Shown in pieces: positions 1 to 8,363 of a stretch of 64,000 nucleotides of DNA. The position numbers and the translations under genes were made by a program. The notes beneath the pieces were generated by a model, which worked only from the letters and a program-made list of their open reading frames with translations, was not told the DNA's origin and searched no databases. The DNA is from Acidobacteriota bacterium (GTDB lineage: Bacteria; Acidobacteriota; Terriglobia; Terriglobales; Acidobacteriaceae), in assembly GCA_021792135.1 (NCBI GenBank), contig JAJYVF010000005.1, forward strand, positions 62,001-126,000, read 5' to 3'. The stretch's first letter is position 1; every line of letters begins with the position of its first letter.

Positions 1-477
1 CTCGGGATCCACCGGACCAAAGTGCCGTGCCAGGTCGCGCCACAGCGCAGCGAAATCCTCCACTCCCGACGACCCCTGAAAAAGCTGAGCCTTGTAGTCG
101 CTGCTCGGATGAATATCGATGACTACGGACAGGTGGTTATCCAGCATGGTCCGCACCGCGCGGTCCAGTTCCGTCATGAAGGGCGTTTCCCTGCCCGTGC
201 GCTGCCAGGCGACCAGCGGACCCGCATCGATGCTCAGTCGGCAGTGGTCGAACCCCATGCGGGCGATCAGGGCAATGTCCTTTGGCGTCGTATACGTCTC
301 CAGCCGCTGCGGAGAGTAGTCTCCCGCCTGCGCAAACCACATGCTGGTATTGATTCCGTGCCGGAGATGCAGCGCCCGCTCGAAAGCAATCGAGTTCTCA
401 TCCTGGGCGGCGGCGGATGCGGCGATGCAAAGGAGAAGAACAGCAACGATGGAGGAGCAGCCCCTGGAGCTTCGCAT
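1..477 (-). CDS. Secreted GH5-type glycoside hydrolase (cellulase-like), N-terminal part
   Basis: The reading frame is open from an ATG at 477 to the left edge of the window (159 codons seen; the C-terminus is missing). Residues 1-24 form a typical signal peptide ending in SAAA before QDEN, so the enzyme is exported. The mature part starts like glycoside hydrolase family 5: HGINTSMWF near residue 40, DHCRLSID near 77 with the conserved Arg, and VVIDIHPSSD near 118, which matches the strand carrying the conserved active-site-region His. The catalytic Glu residues would lie in the missing part, so substrate (beta-glucan, mannan or other) cannot be told. It is transcribed away from ubiE with only 33 bases between the two starts. 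Confidence 0.72.
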   Translation of the reverse strand, partial: MRSSRGCSSIVAVLLLCIAASAAAQDENSIAFERALHLRHGINTSMWFAQAGDYSPQRLETYTTPKDIALIARMGFDHCRLSIDAGPLVAWQRTGRETPFMTELDRAVRTMLDNHLSVVIDIHPSSDYKAQLFQGSSGVEDFAALWRDLARHFGPVDPE

Positions 478-510
478 ACGCGTCGGTTATAGCACGCGAT
501 ATGCTGAGTT

Positions 511-1275
511 TTGCGAAACCTCACTCATACCCCGGGTTCGCGCCCCGAAGGCGCAACCGGCGAGGGCGACTCCGCCCGCGCCGTCCGCGAGATGTTCGAT
601 CGGGTTGCCCCCCGTTACGACCTGCTGAACCACCTCCTTTCCTGCAACATCGACCGCCTCTGGTGGCGAAGTGCCGCCCGCCGCTTTCGCCATATCCTCG
701 CCCGTCCCGACGCGCAGGTGCTCGACATCTGCTGCGGCACCGGAGACCTCACCCTCGCGCTCCTCCGCCACCGCCCTTCCGGCGCTCGGCCCGTCATCGC
801 CGCCGACTTCTCCCGCCCTATGCTCGAGCGGGCCGCCAAAAAACTGCCGGCCGGGCGCGCCTCCGTGCTCGAAGCCGATGCTCTTCATCTGCCGTTTTCA
901 GACCGCTCACTCGATCTGATCACCAGCGCCTTCGGATTCCGCAACCTCGCGAACTATCAGGCGGCCCTGGAGGAATTCTTTCGTGCGCTCGCGCCCGGCG
1001 GCGAACTGGGCATCCTGGACTTCAGCCAGCCAGGCGGCCTCATCGGCTCTCTGTACGCCTTCTACTTTCGCCGCGTCCTGCCCGCCATCGGCACCCGCAT
1101 CTCCGGAGTTCGCGGCGCCTATGCCTATCTGCCTTCCTCCGTCGAGAACTTCCCCGCCCCTCCCATCCTGCTCGACATGATGCTCCGGGCAGGGTTCGCC
1201 CGCGTCTCCTGGACTCCCTACAGTTTCGGCATTGCCGGCCTTTGGCGCGGGGTCAGGCCAGCCTGCCGCAAATAG
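511..1275 (+). CDS. ubiE: Demethylmenaquinone/2-methoxy-benzoquinol methyltransferase
   Basis: UbiE/MenG class SAM-dependent C-methyltransferase, 254 aa, last methylation step of menaquinone (or ubiquinone) synthesis. The family signature VREMFDRVAPRYDLLNHLLS lies at residues 25-44, SAM motif I (LDICCGTGDL) at 71-80, the acidic loop DFSRPML follows, and the conserved TSAFGFRN and VENFPAP segments are present. The frame is closed by a TGA at 505-507, so the start is either TTG at 511 or the internal ATG at 592; TTG is preferred because the TPGSRPEGA segment before the methyltransferase core is typical of the family. In acidobacteria the quinone is expected to be menaquinone, so the MenG role is more likely. 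The next gene follows after 42 bases. Confidence 0.9.
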   Translation: MRNLTHTPGSRPEGATGEGDSARAVREMFDRVAPRYDLLNHLLSCNIDRLWWRSAARRFRHILARPDAQVLDICCGTGDLTLALLRHRPSGARPVIAADFSRPMLERAAKKLPAGRASVLEADALHLPFSDRSLDLITSAFGFRNLANYQAALEEFFRALAPGGELGILDFSQPGGLIGSLYAFYFRRVLPAIGTRISGVRGAYAYLPSSVENFPAPPILLDMMLRAGFARVSWTPYSFGIAGLWRGVRPACRK

Positions 1276-1317
1276 CCCTTGATCCACCGCCCCTTGATCC
1301 CTGTACGCTGAAAGTGG

Positions 1318-2754
1318 ATGACATCCAGCGCGGCCATTCCCGGGGCATCGCGCGCCAGCGCGGAAAAGCGCTGGGCGGCCCTGATTTCCGTCGCCGTCGC
1401 CTGTATCATGACGGCGCTTAAGCTGCTTGTCGGCCTGCTCACCGGCAGCCTCGGAGTCCTCTCCGATGCCGTGCACTCCGGCCTCGACCTCGCCGGTTCC
1501 GCCCTCACCTTTCTGTCCGTCCGCGTCTCCGATCGCCCTGCCGACCTGAACCACCCCTACGGCCACGCCAAAGTCGAAAATATCTCCGCCTTCCTCGAAA
1601 CCGGCCTGATGGCCGTCTCCGCCATCGGCATTACCGCCGAAGCTGTCAACCGCATCTTCTTTCGTCCCGTCGCCCTGCGCTACTCCATCTGGCCTCTGCT
1701 GGTGATGGGCCTTTCGATCACGGTGGACCTCTGGCGCTCCCGCCGGCTCCGCCGGGTGGCCCTTCGCTACGGCAGCGAAGCCCTGGCCGCCGATGCTCTC
1801 CACTTTGCCTCGGACATCTGGGCCAGCATCGCCGTCCTGTGCGGCCTCGGCGCTTCCTGGCTCGGCACCGTCGAGCACCTGCCCTGGCTGCGCTTTGCCG
1901 ATCCCTTCGCTGCCCTGCTGGTCTCGGCCATGATTCTGGTCTTCGGCTGGCGCCTCGCCTGGCGGGCCGTCGCCGCTCTCACCGATGCCATCCCGGCCGA
2001 ACTCCGCATCCGCCTCATCGACGAGATCCGCGGCATCGGCGGCGTTCTCCGCATCGATCAGGCTCGCGTCCGTCGCTCCGGCAGCACCTGGTTTACCGAC
2101 CTCACCCTGTCCCTCCCGCGGCAGCTGACATTTGAGCGCAGCGAAGTTCTGGTCCGCGATGCCACCGCAGCCGTGCATCGCGTGCTTCCCGGCGCCGACG
2201 TCGTCATCCGTACCGTGCCTCGCTCCACCCTCGCCGAAAGCATCTTCGACAAGGTCCGTGCCGTCGCCGCCCGCAACAATACCGTCCTGCACGACGTGAG
2301 CATTGAATCCTTCCCCGACGGGCTGCACGTCGAGCAGCACATCGAACTGCCGGAGGTCATGCCGCTGGTTGCTGCCCACCGTTTCGTCCACAGTCTGGAG
2401 CAGGAGATCCGCAGCGAGTTGCCTCAGGTCGGTTCGGTCCTGACCCACATCGAAAGTGAGCCTGCCACCATCGAAGCTCCGGTTCGCATCGAGCAGAACC
2501 GCAGGATCGAGCAGCACCTTCGCCATGCCGCGGCCCAGGTCTCCGGGGTTGTCGATATCCACGAGGTTCTGGTCGACCGCGTCGGCGACCGCCTGCATGT
2601 CACCTGTCACTGCACCCTGCCCGATGCCGCCCCCATGCGGCAGGTCCACGAGGCCATCACCGCCATCGAGAATCGTTTTAAGCTGGAATGTCCGGAAGTC
2701 GACCGGGTGCTCATCCATCCCGAGCCGGCTTCCGACAATCAACATCGACAGTAG
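1318..2754 (+). CDS. Cation diffusion facilitator (CDF) metal transporter with extended cytoplasmic tail
   Basis: 478 aa. The N-terminal about 220 residues are a CDF/cation efflux domain with six hydrophobic segments. The metal site residues are visible: D50, H53 and D57 in TM2 (SDAVHSGLD) and H162/D166 in TM5 (HFASD). The HPYGHAKVE signature is at 79-87. It should export divalent metal (Zn, Fe, Mn, Co or Cd; specificity cannot be read from sequence) using the proton gradient. The tail is unusual: instead of one about 80-residue C-terminal domain there appear to be three in a row (about 228-300, 305-385, 395-475), each with the pattern of a helix, two strands ending in V-H/D, a helix and a strand ending in V-x-I/T-H. 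Start ATG 1318. It is followed 12 bases later by the OsmC gene. Confidence 0.88.
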   Translation: MTSSAAIPGASRASAEKRWAALISVAVACIMTALKLLVGLLTGSLGVLSDAVHSGLDLAGSALTFLSVRVSDRPADLNHPYGHAKVENISAFLETGLMAVSAIGITAEAVNRIFFRPVALRYSIWPLLVMGLSITVDLWRSRRLRRVALRYGSEALAADALHFASDIWASIAVLCGLGASWLGTVEHLPWLRFADPFAALLVSAMILVFGWRLAWRAVAALTDAIPAELRIRLIDEIRGIGGVLRIDQARVRRSGSTWFTDLTLSLPRQLTFERSEVLVRDATAAVHRVLPGADVVIRTVPRSTLAESIFDKVRAVAARNNTVLHDVSIESFPDGLHVEQHIELPEVMPLVAAHRFVHSLEQEIRSELPQVGSVLTHIESEPATIEAPVRIEQNRRIEQHLRHAAAQVSGVVDIHEVLVDRVGDRLHVTCHCTLPDAAPMRQVHEAITAIENRFKLECPEVDRVLIHPEPASDNQHRQ

Positions 2755-2766
2755 CCGGAGGATTTT

Positions 2767-3168
2767 GTGATCGCAAGCGCGGAGTGGCGGCAGGGAATGC
2801 TCTTCGATGGCAGATCGCAGAGCGGGCATGCACTGCATTTCGACGGCACGCCGGAACATGCCTCCGGCCCCAGTCCCATGGAGGCCGTCCTCGCCGCTCT
2901 CTGCGGCTGTACTTCTGTCGACGTCGTCAGCATCCTGCTGAAGAAGCGCGAGCCGCTGCAGGGCCTCACCGTCTCGGCGGTTGCCGAGCAGGCGCAGCAG
3001 CCGCCCCGTGTCTTCACCCACATCCGGCTCATCTACCGGATTCGCGGTAATGTTTCTCGCAAGGCAGCCGAGGACGCCGTCGCTCTCTCCAAAGACAAAT
3101 ACTGCTCTGTCTCGAAGATGCTGGAGAAGGTTGCGACCATCGAACATTCGATCGAACTCGAACCATGA
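2767..3168 (+). CDS. OsmC/Ohr family thiol peroxidase-like protein
   Basis: 133 aa, GTG start at 2767. It belongs to the OsmC family, small cytoplasmic dimeric proteins that reduce organic hydroperoxides by a pair of cysteines. The family core GPSPMEAVLAALCGCTSVDV is at residues 34-53 with C48 as the likely reactive cysteine, and the partner cysteine C113 lies in DKYCSVSKML. Most of the usual N-terminal strand is present but short, as in the YhfA-like OsmC branch. The gene overlaps the next one by four bases (ATGA), so the two are translationally coupled. Confidence 0.85.
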   Translation: MIASAEWRQGMLFDGRSQSGHALHFDGTPEHASGPSPMEAVLAALCGCTSVDVVSILLKKREPLQGLTVSAVAEQAQQPPRVFTHIRLIYRIRGNVSRKAAEDAVALSKDKYCSVSKMLEKVATIEHSIELEP

Positions 3169-3914
3169 TCGGATTCTTCCGCTTCGTGCTGGTGCTGCTG
3201 CTGCTCGTGGCGGTGGCCATGACTTCCGCCATCGTGACCATGCATTTCGCCATCCACGGCACGGAGGTCTCCATTCCTCAGTTCAAAGGCATGACCGTCC
3301 CTGATGCGGGCAGGCGCGGGGCCGGCATGGGGCTGAGGATCACCGTGGAGAACCGCCTGTATTCCGCCGAGGTGCCTGCGGGGCGCGTCGCGAACCAGGC
3401 TCCTGCCGCCGGGACCATTGTGCGCCGCGGATGGCGTGTGTGGCTTACCGAGAGTCTTGGCCCACAGAAACTCGCCATTCCCGATCTCCTCGGCGTGGAC
3501 CAGCGGCTCGCGACCATCGAGATCCGGCGTGTCGGGCTGCAGACAGGAACCGTCGCCGAAATGCCGTGGCCGGATGCGCAACCCGGCACCGTGATTGCGC
3601 AAAGCCCCGAAGCCAACGCCTCCGGTGTCGCGCGCCCGGCGGTGAATCTGCTGGTTGCCTCCGCGCCGCCTCCGCAGGCGGCTGCATCCTTTGTCATGCC
3701 CGATCTCCGCGGCCAGATTTTCTCCGCTGCCGCCCTCACGCTCGTCCGAGCGGGTCTTCATCTCGCCCCCGTAGCGGAGCAGAGTGTGCCGGTGTCTTCC
3801 CCTGGCTCGCCCGCCCAGCCGGCCCCGGCGCCGGGCACCGTGATTGCCCAGGCTCCTCCGCCCGGCTCCCGGATCGACCCCGCCACCCCCCTCCAGCTGA
3901 CGGTCGCAAAATGA
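3165..3914 (+). CDS. Membrane-anchored PASTA-domain protein (three PASTA repeats)
   Basis: 249 aa. Residues 5-28 are a single membrane segment with a short cytoplasmic N-terminus. The rest is extracytoplasmic and made of three PASTA domains at about 36-98, 103-165 and 173-248, each recognisable by a start such as V-P-D-x-x-G, a central ...AGL... helix, a P-x-G-T-V/I-x-x-Q-x-P motif and a closing strand (WLTES, LLVAS, LTVAK). Pro/Ala-rich linkers separate repeats. PASTA domains bind peptidoglycan or beta-lactam-like ligands in Ser/Thr kinases and PBPs, but no kinase or transpeptidase domain is attached here, so this is a free-standing cell-wall-sensing or binding protein of unknown role. ATG overlaps the stop of the OsmC gene. 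Confidence 0.85.
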   Translation: MIGFFRFVLVLLLLVAVAMTSAIVTMHFAIHGTEVSIPQFKGMTVPDAGRRGAGMGLRITVENRLYSAEVPAGRVANQAPAAGTIVRRGWRVWLTESLGPQKLAIPDLLGVDQRLATIEIRRVGLQTGTVAEMPWPDAQPGTVIAQSPEANASGVARPAVNLLVASAPPPQAAASFVMPDLRGQIFSAAALTLVRAGLHLAPVAEQSVPVSSPGSPAQPAPAPGTVIAQAPPPGSRIDPATPLQLTVAK

Positions 3915-4030
3915 GACCCGTCTGCCCGGGCTGAGTCCCCCACCGCCGCCTGCTGGAAACGTTTAGTAGAATGTCGGCGATCCGAATTCTTGCCGAGGAA
4001 CCTTGGCGCGGTCCCGTGTAGAGTAAACGT

Positions 4031-4723
4031 ATGCTGGAAGCTCTCCGATCCCGGGTTCTCGATGCCAACCTCGAGATTGTCCGCCGCGGGCTTGTCCTGT
4101 ATACCTTCGGCAACGCCAGCGGCATCGATCGCGAATCCGGCCTCGTCGCCATCAAGCCCAGCGGCGTGCCCTACGAGGAGATGACCCCCGACCACATGGT
4201 GATCAGCGACCTCAGCGGCAATATCGTCCATGGAACGCTGAAGCCCTCCTCCGACCTCGGCACGCACCTGGAGCTGTATCGCTCCTTCCCGGCGATTGGC
4301 GGCGTCGTCCACACCCATTCCGAATTCGCGACAGCATGGGCCCAGGCGGGCCGCGAGATCCCCCCCTATGGCACCACCCATGCCGATTACTTCTGCGGCC
4401 CCGTACCTATCACCGAAGAACTGAGCGCCGAGGAAATCGGCGGCGACTACGTCCTCAACACCGGCAAGGCCATCGTGCGCCGCTTCCGCGATCTGGACCC
4501 CCTGGCTGTGCCCGGCGTGCTGGTCGCCGGCCACGCCCCCTTCGCCTGGGGCCAGGCTCCCCTCCATGCCGCGTATCATGCTGTCGTGCTCGAAGCCGTG
4601 GCGCGCATGGCCTTCTACACCGCAACCTTGAATCCGGCCTGCGCGGGCGTCTCGCAGGCCTTGCTGGACCGGCATTATTTCCGCAAGCACGGCGCCAGGG
4701 CCACTTACGGGCAGGGCGGTTAA
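4031..4723 (+). CDS. araD: L-ribulose-5-phosphate 4-epimerase (class II aldolase family)
   Basis: 230 aa, the usual AraD length. It interconverts L-ribulose 5-phosphate and D-xylulose 5-phosphate in pentose catabolism. Zn ligands are visible as H94 and H96 (VVHTHSEFATAW) and H168 (AGHAPFAWG); D75 (KPSSD) and D119 (THADY) match conserved AraD residues, and the C-terminal HYFRKHGARATYGQ stretch carries the catalytic Tyr. The THADY and FAWG motifs favour AraD over fuculose-phosphate aldolase. A transporter and a sugar isomerase follow on the same strand, so the group probably imports and converts L-arabinose or a related sugar; no ribulokinase gene is in the window. Confidence 0.9.
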   Translation: MLEALRSRVLDANLEIVRRGLVLYTFGNASGIDRESGLVAIKPSGVPYEEMTPDHMVISDLSGNIVHGTLKPSSDLGTHLELYRSFPAIGGVVHTHSEFATAWAQAGREIPPYGTTHADYFCGPVPITEELSAEEIGGDYVLNTGKAIVRRFRDLDPLAVPGVLVAGHAPFAWGQAPLHAAYHAVVLEAVARMAFYTATLNPACAGVSQALLDRHYFRKHGARATYGQGG

Positions 4724-4777
4724 ATTCGGAACCCGGTCGGGTTCCCACACTTCTGGCAGATCGAGGCTCAACCCGGC

Positions 4778-6535
4778 ATGTCCCACGCATTCGCCCCCGC
4801 AGCAGCGCTGATCGCGGTTCTGGCAGCTCCGGTACAACATTCCCTCGTTCGTCTCTCCGCAGTCGACGCCGCCGTCATCGCAATCTACTTTGCCATTGTC
4901 ATCTTCATCGGGTTCCATCTGAAGGGAGCCACCGACACCAGCGAGCAGTTCTTCATGGCCGGACGGGAGATGACCGCCTGGATCGCGGGGCTCAGCTTCG
5001 TCTCTGCGAATCTGGGGGCGCTGGAGCTCATGGGATGGGCCGGCTCCGCTTACCAGTACGGCATCCTCGCCCTGCACTGGTACTGGATCGGCGCGATTCC
5101 GGCCATGCTCTTCCTCGGCCTGGTCATGATGCCCTTCTATTACGTCTCCAAAACCCATTCGGTCCCCGGCTATCTCAAGCTCCGCTTCGGTGAATCGAGC
5201 CGCGTTCTGGCCGCCCTTTCCTTCGCCACCGAAATGATCCTCATGAGCGGCGTCAATATGTTCTCCATGGCCGTGGTGATGAAGGTGGTTCTGGGCTGGA
5301 ACATGACCTTCAGCATTTTCATGTCTTCCCTGGCCGTCGCCGTCTATGTCGCTCTCGGTGGTCTGCGCTCCGCCATCTTCAATGAGGTTCTCCAGTTCTG
5401 CCTCATCTGGGGCGGCGCCCTGCTGGTCCCCATCCTCGGGCTCGTGGAAGCCGGCGGATTCGAGGGACTCAAGCGCCAGATCATCCAGCATCTCGGTAAC
5501 GCCGACTACCTGCACCTCTGGACCACGACAGCGCACTTTCGCGACAATCCCATGGGCGTGCACTGGACCGGCATCGTCTTCGGCCTCGGGTTCGTGATCT
5601 CCTTCGGCTACTGGACCACCGATTTCCTCGTCGTGCAGCGCGTCCTGTCCGCACATAACCTGCGCGCCGCGCAGATGGCCCCGGTGATCGGCTCTTTCTT
5701 CAAAATGGCCGTCCCCTTCATCGTCATCCTCCCCGGCCTGCTGGGTCTTGTGGTCCTGCGCAATCCCGACGGCAGCCTCATGCATCTCGTCGGACAAAAT
5801 CAGCTCACCGCCGCAAATCCCCACAGCTACAACGAGGTGCTCCCCCTCATGATGGTCCGTTATCTCGGACCAGGTTTGCTCGGCCTCGGAATCACCGCCC
5901 TGCTGGCCGGCTTCATGTCCGGCATGGCCGGCAATGTCAGCGCTTTTGCCACAGTCTGGACCTATGACATCTATCGGCCCCACATCAGGAAGAACGCCAC
6001 AGACAGCCACTATGTGGCTGTGGGGCGCTGGGCCACGGTGCTGGGGGTCATGGTCAGCATCTGCGCAGCCTACCTGGTCATGCACGCCGCCGGCATTATG
6101 GATTACGTGCAGGCGCTGTTCAGCTTCTTCATCGCTCCGCTGCTGGGCGTGATTCTGCTCGGCATGTTCTGGAAACGCGCCACCGCCGCCGGCGGATTCT
6201 GGGGCCTGCTGATCGGCATCCTCACCTCAGTCAGCCTTTTCGTATGGGTCAAATTCGCCGGTCAGAGTGCGCTGAGCCGAGTTGCCTTCTCTCCCGACGC
6301 GAAGCCCATGGCGGAAAACCTCTATCGCGCTCTCTGGTCCTGGAGCGTCAGCGTCCTGGTCACCGTCGTGGTGAGCTTCTTCACCCAACCGCGGCCGGTC
6401 GAAGAGCTGAACGGCCTGGTTTACGGCGCCACCCAGCTGCCCAGGGAAGCTCCCATTGCCTTCTACAAAACTCACTGGTTCTGGGCCGCCGTCCTCGGTG
6501 TTATTTTCATCGTGGCCAACATCCTCTTCCGGTAA
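4778..6535 (+). CDS. Sodium:solute symporter (SSS family), probable sugar transporter
   Basis: 585 aa integral membrane protein with about 14 hydrophobic segments from residue 30 to the C-terminus. SSS hallmarks: the N-terminal GRxMTAWIAGLSFVSANLGALELMGW region, TKSHSVPGYLKLRFG-like loop (KTHSVPGYLKLRFG), and GYWTTDFLVVQRVLSAHN in the middle. It is of the SGLT/GalP-like long type rather than proline/pantothenate type. Placed between araD and the isomerase gene, it most likely imports the pentose or deoxyhexose that these enzymes use, driven by Na+. ATG at 4778; 54 bases after araD. Confidence 0.87.
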   Translation: MSHAFAPAAALIAVLAAPVQHSLVRLSAVDAAVIAIYFAIVIFIGFHLKGATDTSEQFFMAGREMTAWIAGLSFVSANLGALELMGWAGSAYQYGILALHWYWIGAIPAMLFLGLVMMPFYYVSKTHSVPGYLKLRFGESSRVLAALSFATEMILMSGVNMFSMAVVMKVVLGWNMTFSIFMSSLAVAVYVALGGLRSAIFNEVLQFCLIWGGALLVPILGLVEAGGFEGLKRQIIQHLGNADYLHLWTTTAHFRDNPMGVHWTGIVFGLGFVISFGYWTTDFLVVQRVLSAHNLRAAQMAPVIGSFFKMAVPFIVILPGLLGLVVLRNPDGSLMHLVGQNQLTAANPHSYNEVLPLMMVRYLGPGLLGLGITALLAGFMSGMAGNVSAFATVWTYDIYRPHIRKNATDSHYVAVGRWATVLGVMVSICAAYLVMHAAGIMDYVQALFSFFIAPLLGVILLGMFWKRATAAGGFWGLLIGILTSVSLFVWVKFAGQSALSRVAFSPDAKPMAENLYRALWSWSVSVLVTVVVSFFTQPRPVEELNGLVYGATQLPREAPIAFYKTHWFWAAVLGVIFIVANILFR

Positions 6536-6552
6536 GCTTCGGAGACCATGCC

Positions 6553-6756
6553 ATGCGCTCCACAATGTCGATCTGGTTCTTCGCAGGTGTTCTCTTTCTG
6601 ACCTACGGTATCCTCGTCACCTCCGTCGGGATCTGGGAGTTAGCTCATCCCCCGGCCCATCCACCGGCCCTCTTCTACCTGCATGCCTCCATCTGGTGGG
6701 GCGCGCTGATGGGAATTGCCGGCCTCGCGTACACCATCCGTTTCCGTCCGCGATAA
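6553..6756 (+). CDS. Small two-TM membrane protein between symporter and isomerase
   Basis: 67 aa, ATG at 6553 (an alternative ATG is at 6565). Two hydrophobic segments are seen, about residues 6-28 and 43-62, joined by an HPPAHPP loop. No known domain is recognised. It starts 17 bases after the symporter stop and ends 40 bases before the isomerase start, so it is part of the sugar operon. It may be an accessory subunit of the symporter, but that is only inferred from position. Confidence 0.62.
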   Translation: MRSTMSIWFFAGVLFLTYGILVTSVGIWELAHPPAHPPALFYLHASIWWGALMGIAGLAYTIRFRPR

Positions 6757-6796
6757 CCCTGCAACCGTTCTTACCAGTGTCATTGAGGTTTCTGCT

Positions 6797-8209
6797 ATGA
6801 GAAAACAACTCACCTTCGGAGTCATTGTTGGTAACCGCGGATTTTTCCCTGACCATCTGGCCAAAGAGGGCCGCGAAGAAATGCTTGCCGTGCTCGAGAA
6901 GGCCGGCATTAAGACCATCGCACTCACCCCCGAGCAGTCCAAATACGGGGCCGTTGAGACCCACGATGAGGCCATCCGCTGCGGCGACCTCTTCCGCGCG
7001 CATGGCGACGAGATTGATGGCCTCATCGTCACGCTCCCCAATTTCGGTGACGAGCGTGCCATCGCAGACTCCATCCGCTACTCGAAACTCGGCGTTCCTG
7101 TCCTCGTCCAGGCCACGCCCGACCGCCGCGATGATATGACCATCGCGCAGCGTCGCGACAGCTTCTGCGGCAAGATGTCCGCCTGCAATAACCTGATGCA
7201 GTACGGCATCCCCTATTCGCTGACGACGCGCCACACCCTCCAGCCCGGCTCCGACGAGTTCCGCAAAGACCTCGACTGGTTCACGAAGGTCTGCCGCGTC
7301 ACCAACGGCCTCAAAAAGCTGCGCATCTGCGCCATCGGCGCGCGCCCCCAGGCCTTCAACACCGTCCGCTACAGCGAAAAGCTGCTGGAGCGTTACGGCA
7401 TCTCGGTCGTCACTCTTGATCTTTCCGACATTTTCGGTGCCATCGGCCGGATGAAGGACGACGAGCCCGAGGTGCAGAGGCAGCTCAAGGCGATCCAGGC
7501 CTATGTCACAACCCAGGGCATTCCCGCCCCGGCGCTCATGAAGATGACCAAACTGGGCGTCGCTATCGACCGCTTCATGCGCGATACGCACTGCACGGTC
7601 AGCGCCGTTCAGTGCTGGACCTCGCTCGAGGAGAACTTCGGCGTCGTCCCCTGCACCATCATGAGCATGATGAGCGAAAACCTCCTGCCGGCTGCCTGCG
7701 AAACCGACGTCATGGGCACCGTCTCCATGCACGCCCTCGCGCTGGCCAGCCAGAGCCCCAGCGCCCTGCTCGACTGGAACAACAACTACGGCACCGATGA
7801 GAACAAGTGCGTCTGCTTCCACTGCTCCAATCTGCCCAGGCACTTCTTCGCCGACGTGGTCATGGATTTCCAGGCCATCATCGCCGGCACCGTCGGGAAG
7901 GAAAACACCTTCGGCACCTGCGTCGGCCGCGTCAAGCCCGGCGCCATGACCTACGTGCGCTTCTCCACCGACGAATACCGCGGCAGGATGCGCGGCTACG
8001 TGGGCGAGGGCGAGTTCACCAGCGATCCCCTGGAAACCTTTGGCGGAGCCGGTGTGGCGAAGATCCCGAACCTGCAGCGGCTGCTGCGCAAAATCTGCGA
8101 AGAGGGCTTCGAGCATCACGTCGCGGCCAACTTCTCCCACGTCGCCGGTCCGGTGTACGAGGCAGCCACGCGCTATCTCGGCTGGGAGATGTACTGGCAC
8201 GAGCAGTAG
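6797..8209 (+). CDS. L-fucose/L-arabinose isomerase-family sugar isomerase
   Basis: 470 aa, ATG at 6797 (MRKQLTFGVIVGNRGFF). The protein has the layout of the L-fucose isomerase-related family: an N-terminal Rossmann-like part with GVIVGNRGFFPD, a central GARPQAFNTVRYSEKLL segment, then the C-terminal active-site region with the metal-binding Glu/Asp candidates in SLEENFGVVPC and ETDVMG and the His pair late in the sequence. Beside araD and a sugar symporter it probably makes L-ribulose from L-arabinose or acts on a related aldose. It is not a classical AraA. A strong hairpin terminator follows 17 bases after the stop, closing the operon. Confidence 0.8.
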   Translation: MRKQLTFGVIVGNRGFFPDHLAKEGREEMLAVLEKAGIKTIALTPEQSKYGAVETHDEAIRCGDLFRAHGDEIDGLIVTLPNFGDERAIADSIRYSKLGVPVLVQATPDRRDDMTIAQRRDSFCGKMSACNNLMQYGIPYSLTTRHTLQPGSDEFRKDLDWFTKVCRVTNGLKKLRICAIGARPQAFNTVRYSEKLLERYGISVVTLDLSDIFGAIGRMKDDEPEVQRQLKAIQAYVTTQGIPAPALMKMTKLGVAIDRFMRDTHCTVSAVQCWTSLEENFGVVPCTIMSMMSENLLPAACETDVMGTVSMHALALASQSPSALLDWNNNYGTDENKCVCFHCSNLPRHFFADVVMDFQAIIAGTVGKENTFGTCVGRVKPGAMTYVRFSTDEYRGRMRGYVGEGEFTSDPLETFGGAGVAKIPNLQRLLRKICEEGFEHHVAANFSHVAGPVYEAATRYLGWEMYWHEQ

Positions 8210-8226
8210 ATCGGCCCCGAAACAGT

Positions 8227-8254
8227 AAAGGGAGCAGCCCACGCTGCTCCCTTT
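8227..8254 (+). terminator. Intrinsic terminator of the sugar operon
   Basis: Perfect 11-bp inverted repeat AAAGGGAGCAG / CTGCTCCCTTT with a 6-base loop, 17 bases downstream of the isomerase stop. The A-rich left and T-rich right ends make it work as a terminator in either direction. Confidence 0.85.
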
Positions 8255-8302
8255 CGCTTCCTCATGGCCCATCTCCCGAATTACAGGGTTTCTCCCGGGA
8301 TG

Positions 8303-8310
8303 CCGACAAC
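8303..8310. repeat. Target site duplication, left copy
   Basis: CCGACAAC, identical to 10691-10698, directly abutting the left inverted repeat of the transposon. The 8-bp length is the one generated by IS1595-family transposases. Confidence 0.9.
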
Positions 8311-8335
8311 GGCAATAATATACTTGCGGAATCAT
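8311..8335 (+). repeat. Left terminal inverted repeat (IRL)
   Basis: Starts GGCAATAATATAC; then shares TG and AATCAT with the right end. It begins exactly at the edge of the target duplication. Confidence 0.88.
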
Positions 8336-8363
8336 ACCTCCGGCGAGAGAATGGAGGTGTGCT

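Noticed and set aside
907-3147. Very long minus-strand frame opposite ubiE and the CDF gene
   Set aside because: It is a mirror of GC-rich codons in the real plus-strand genes; its translation is repetitive Gly/Asp-rich and shows no domain.
3758-6085. 775-codon minus-strand frame opposite araD and the symporter
   Set aside because: Low-complexity product with no motifs, fully covered by two well-recognised plus-strand genes.
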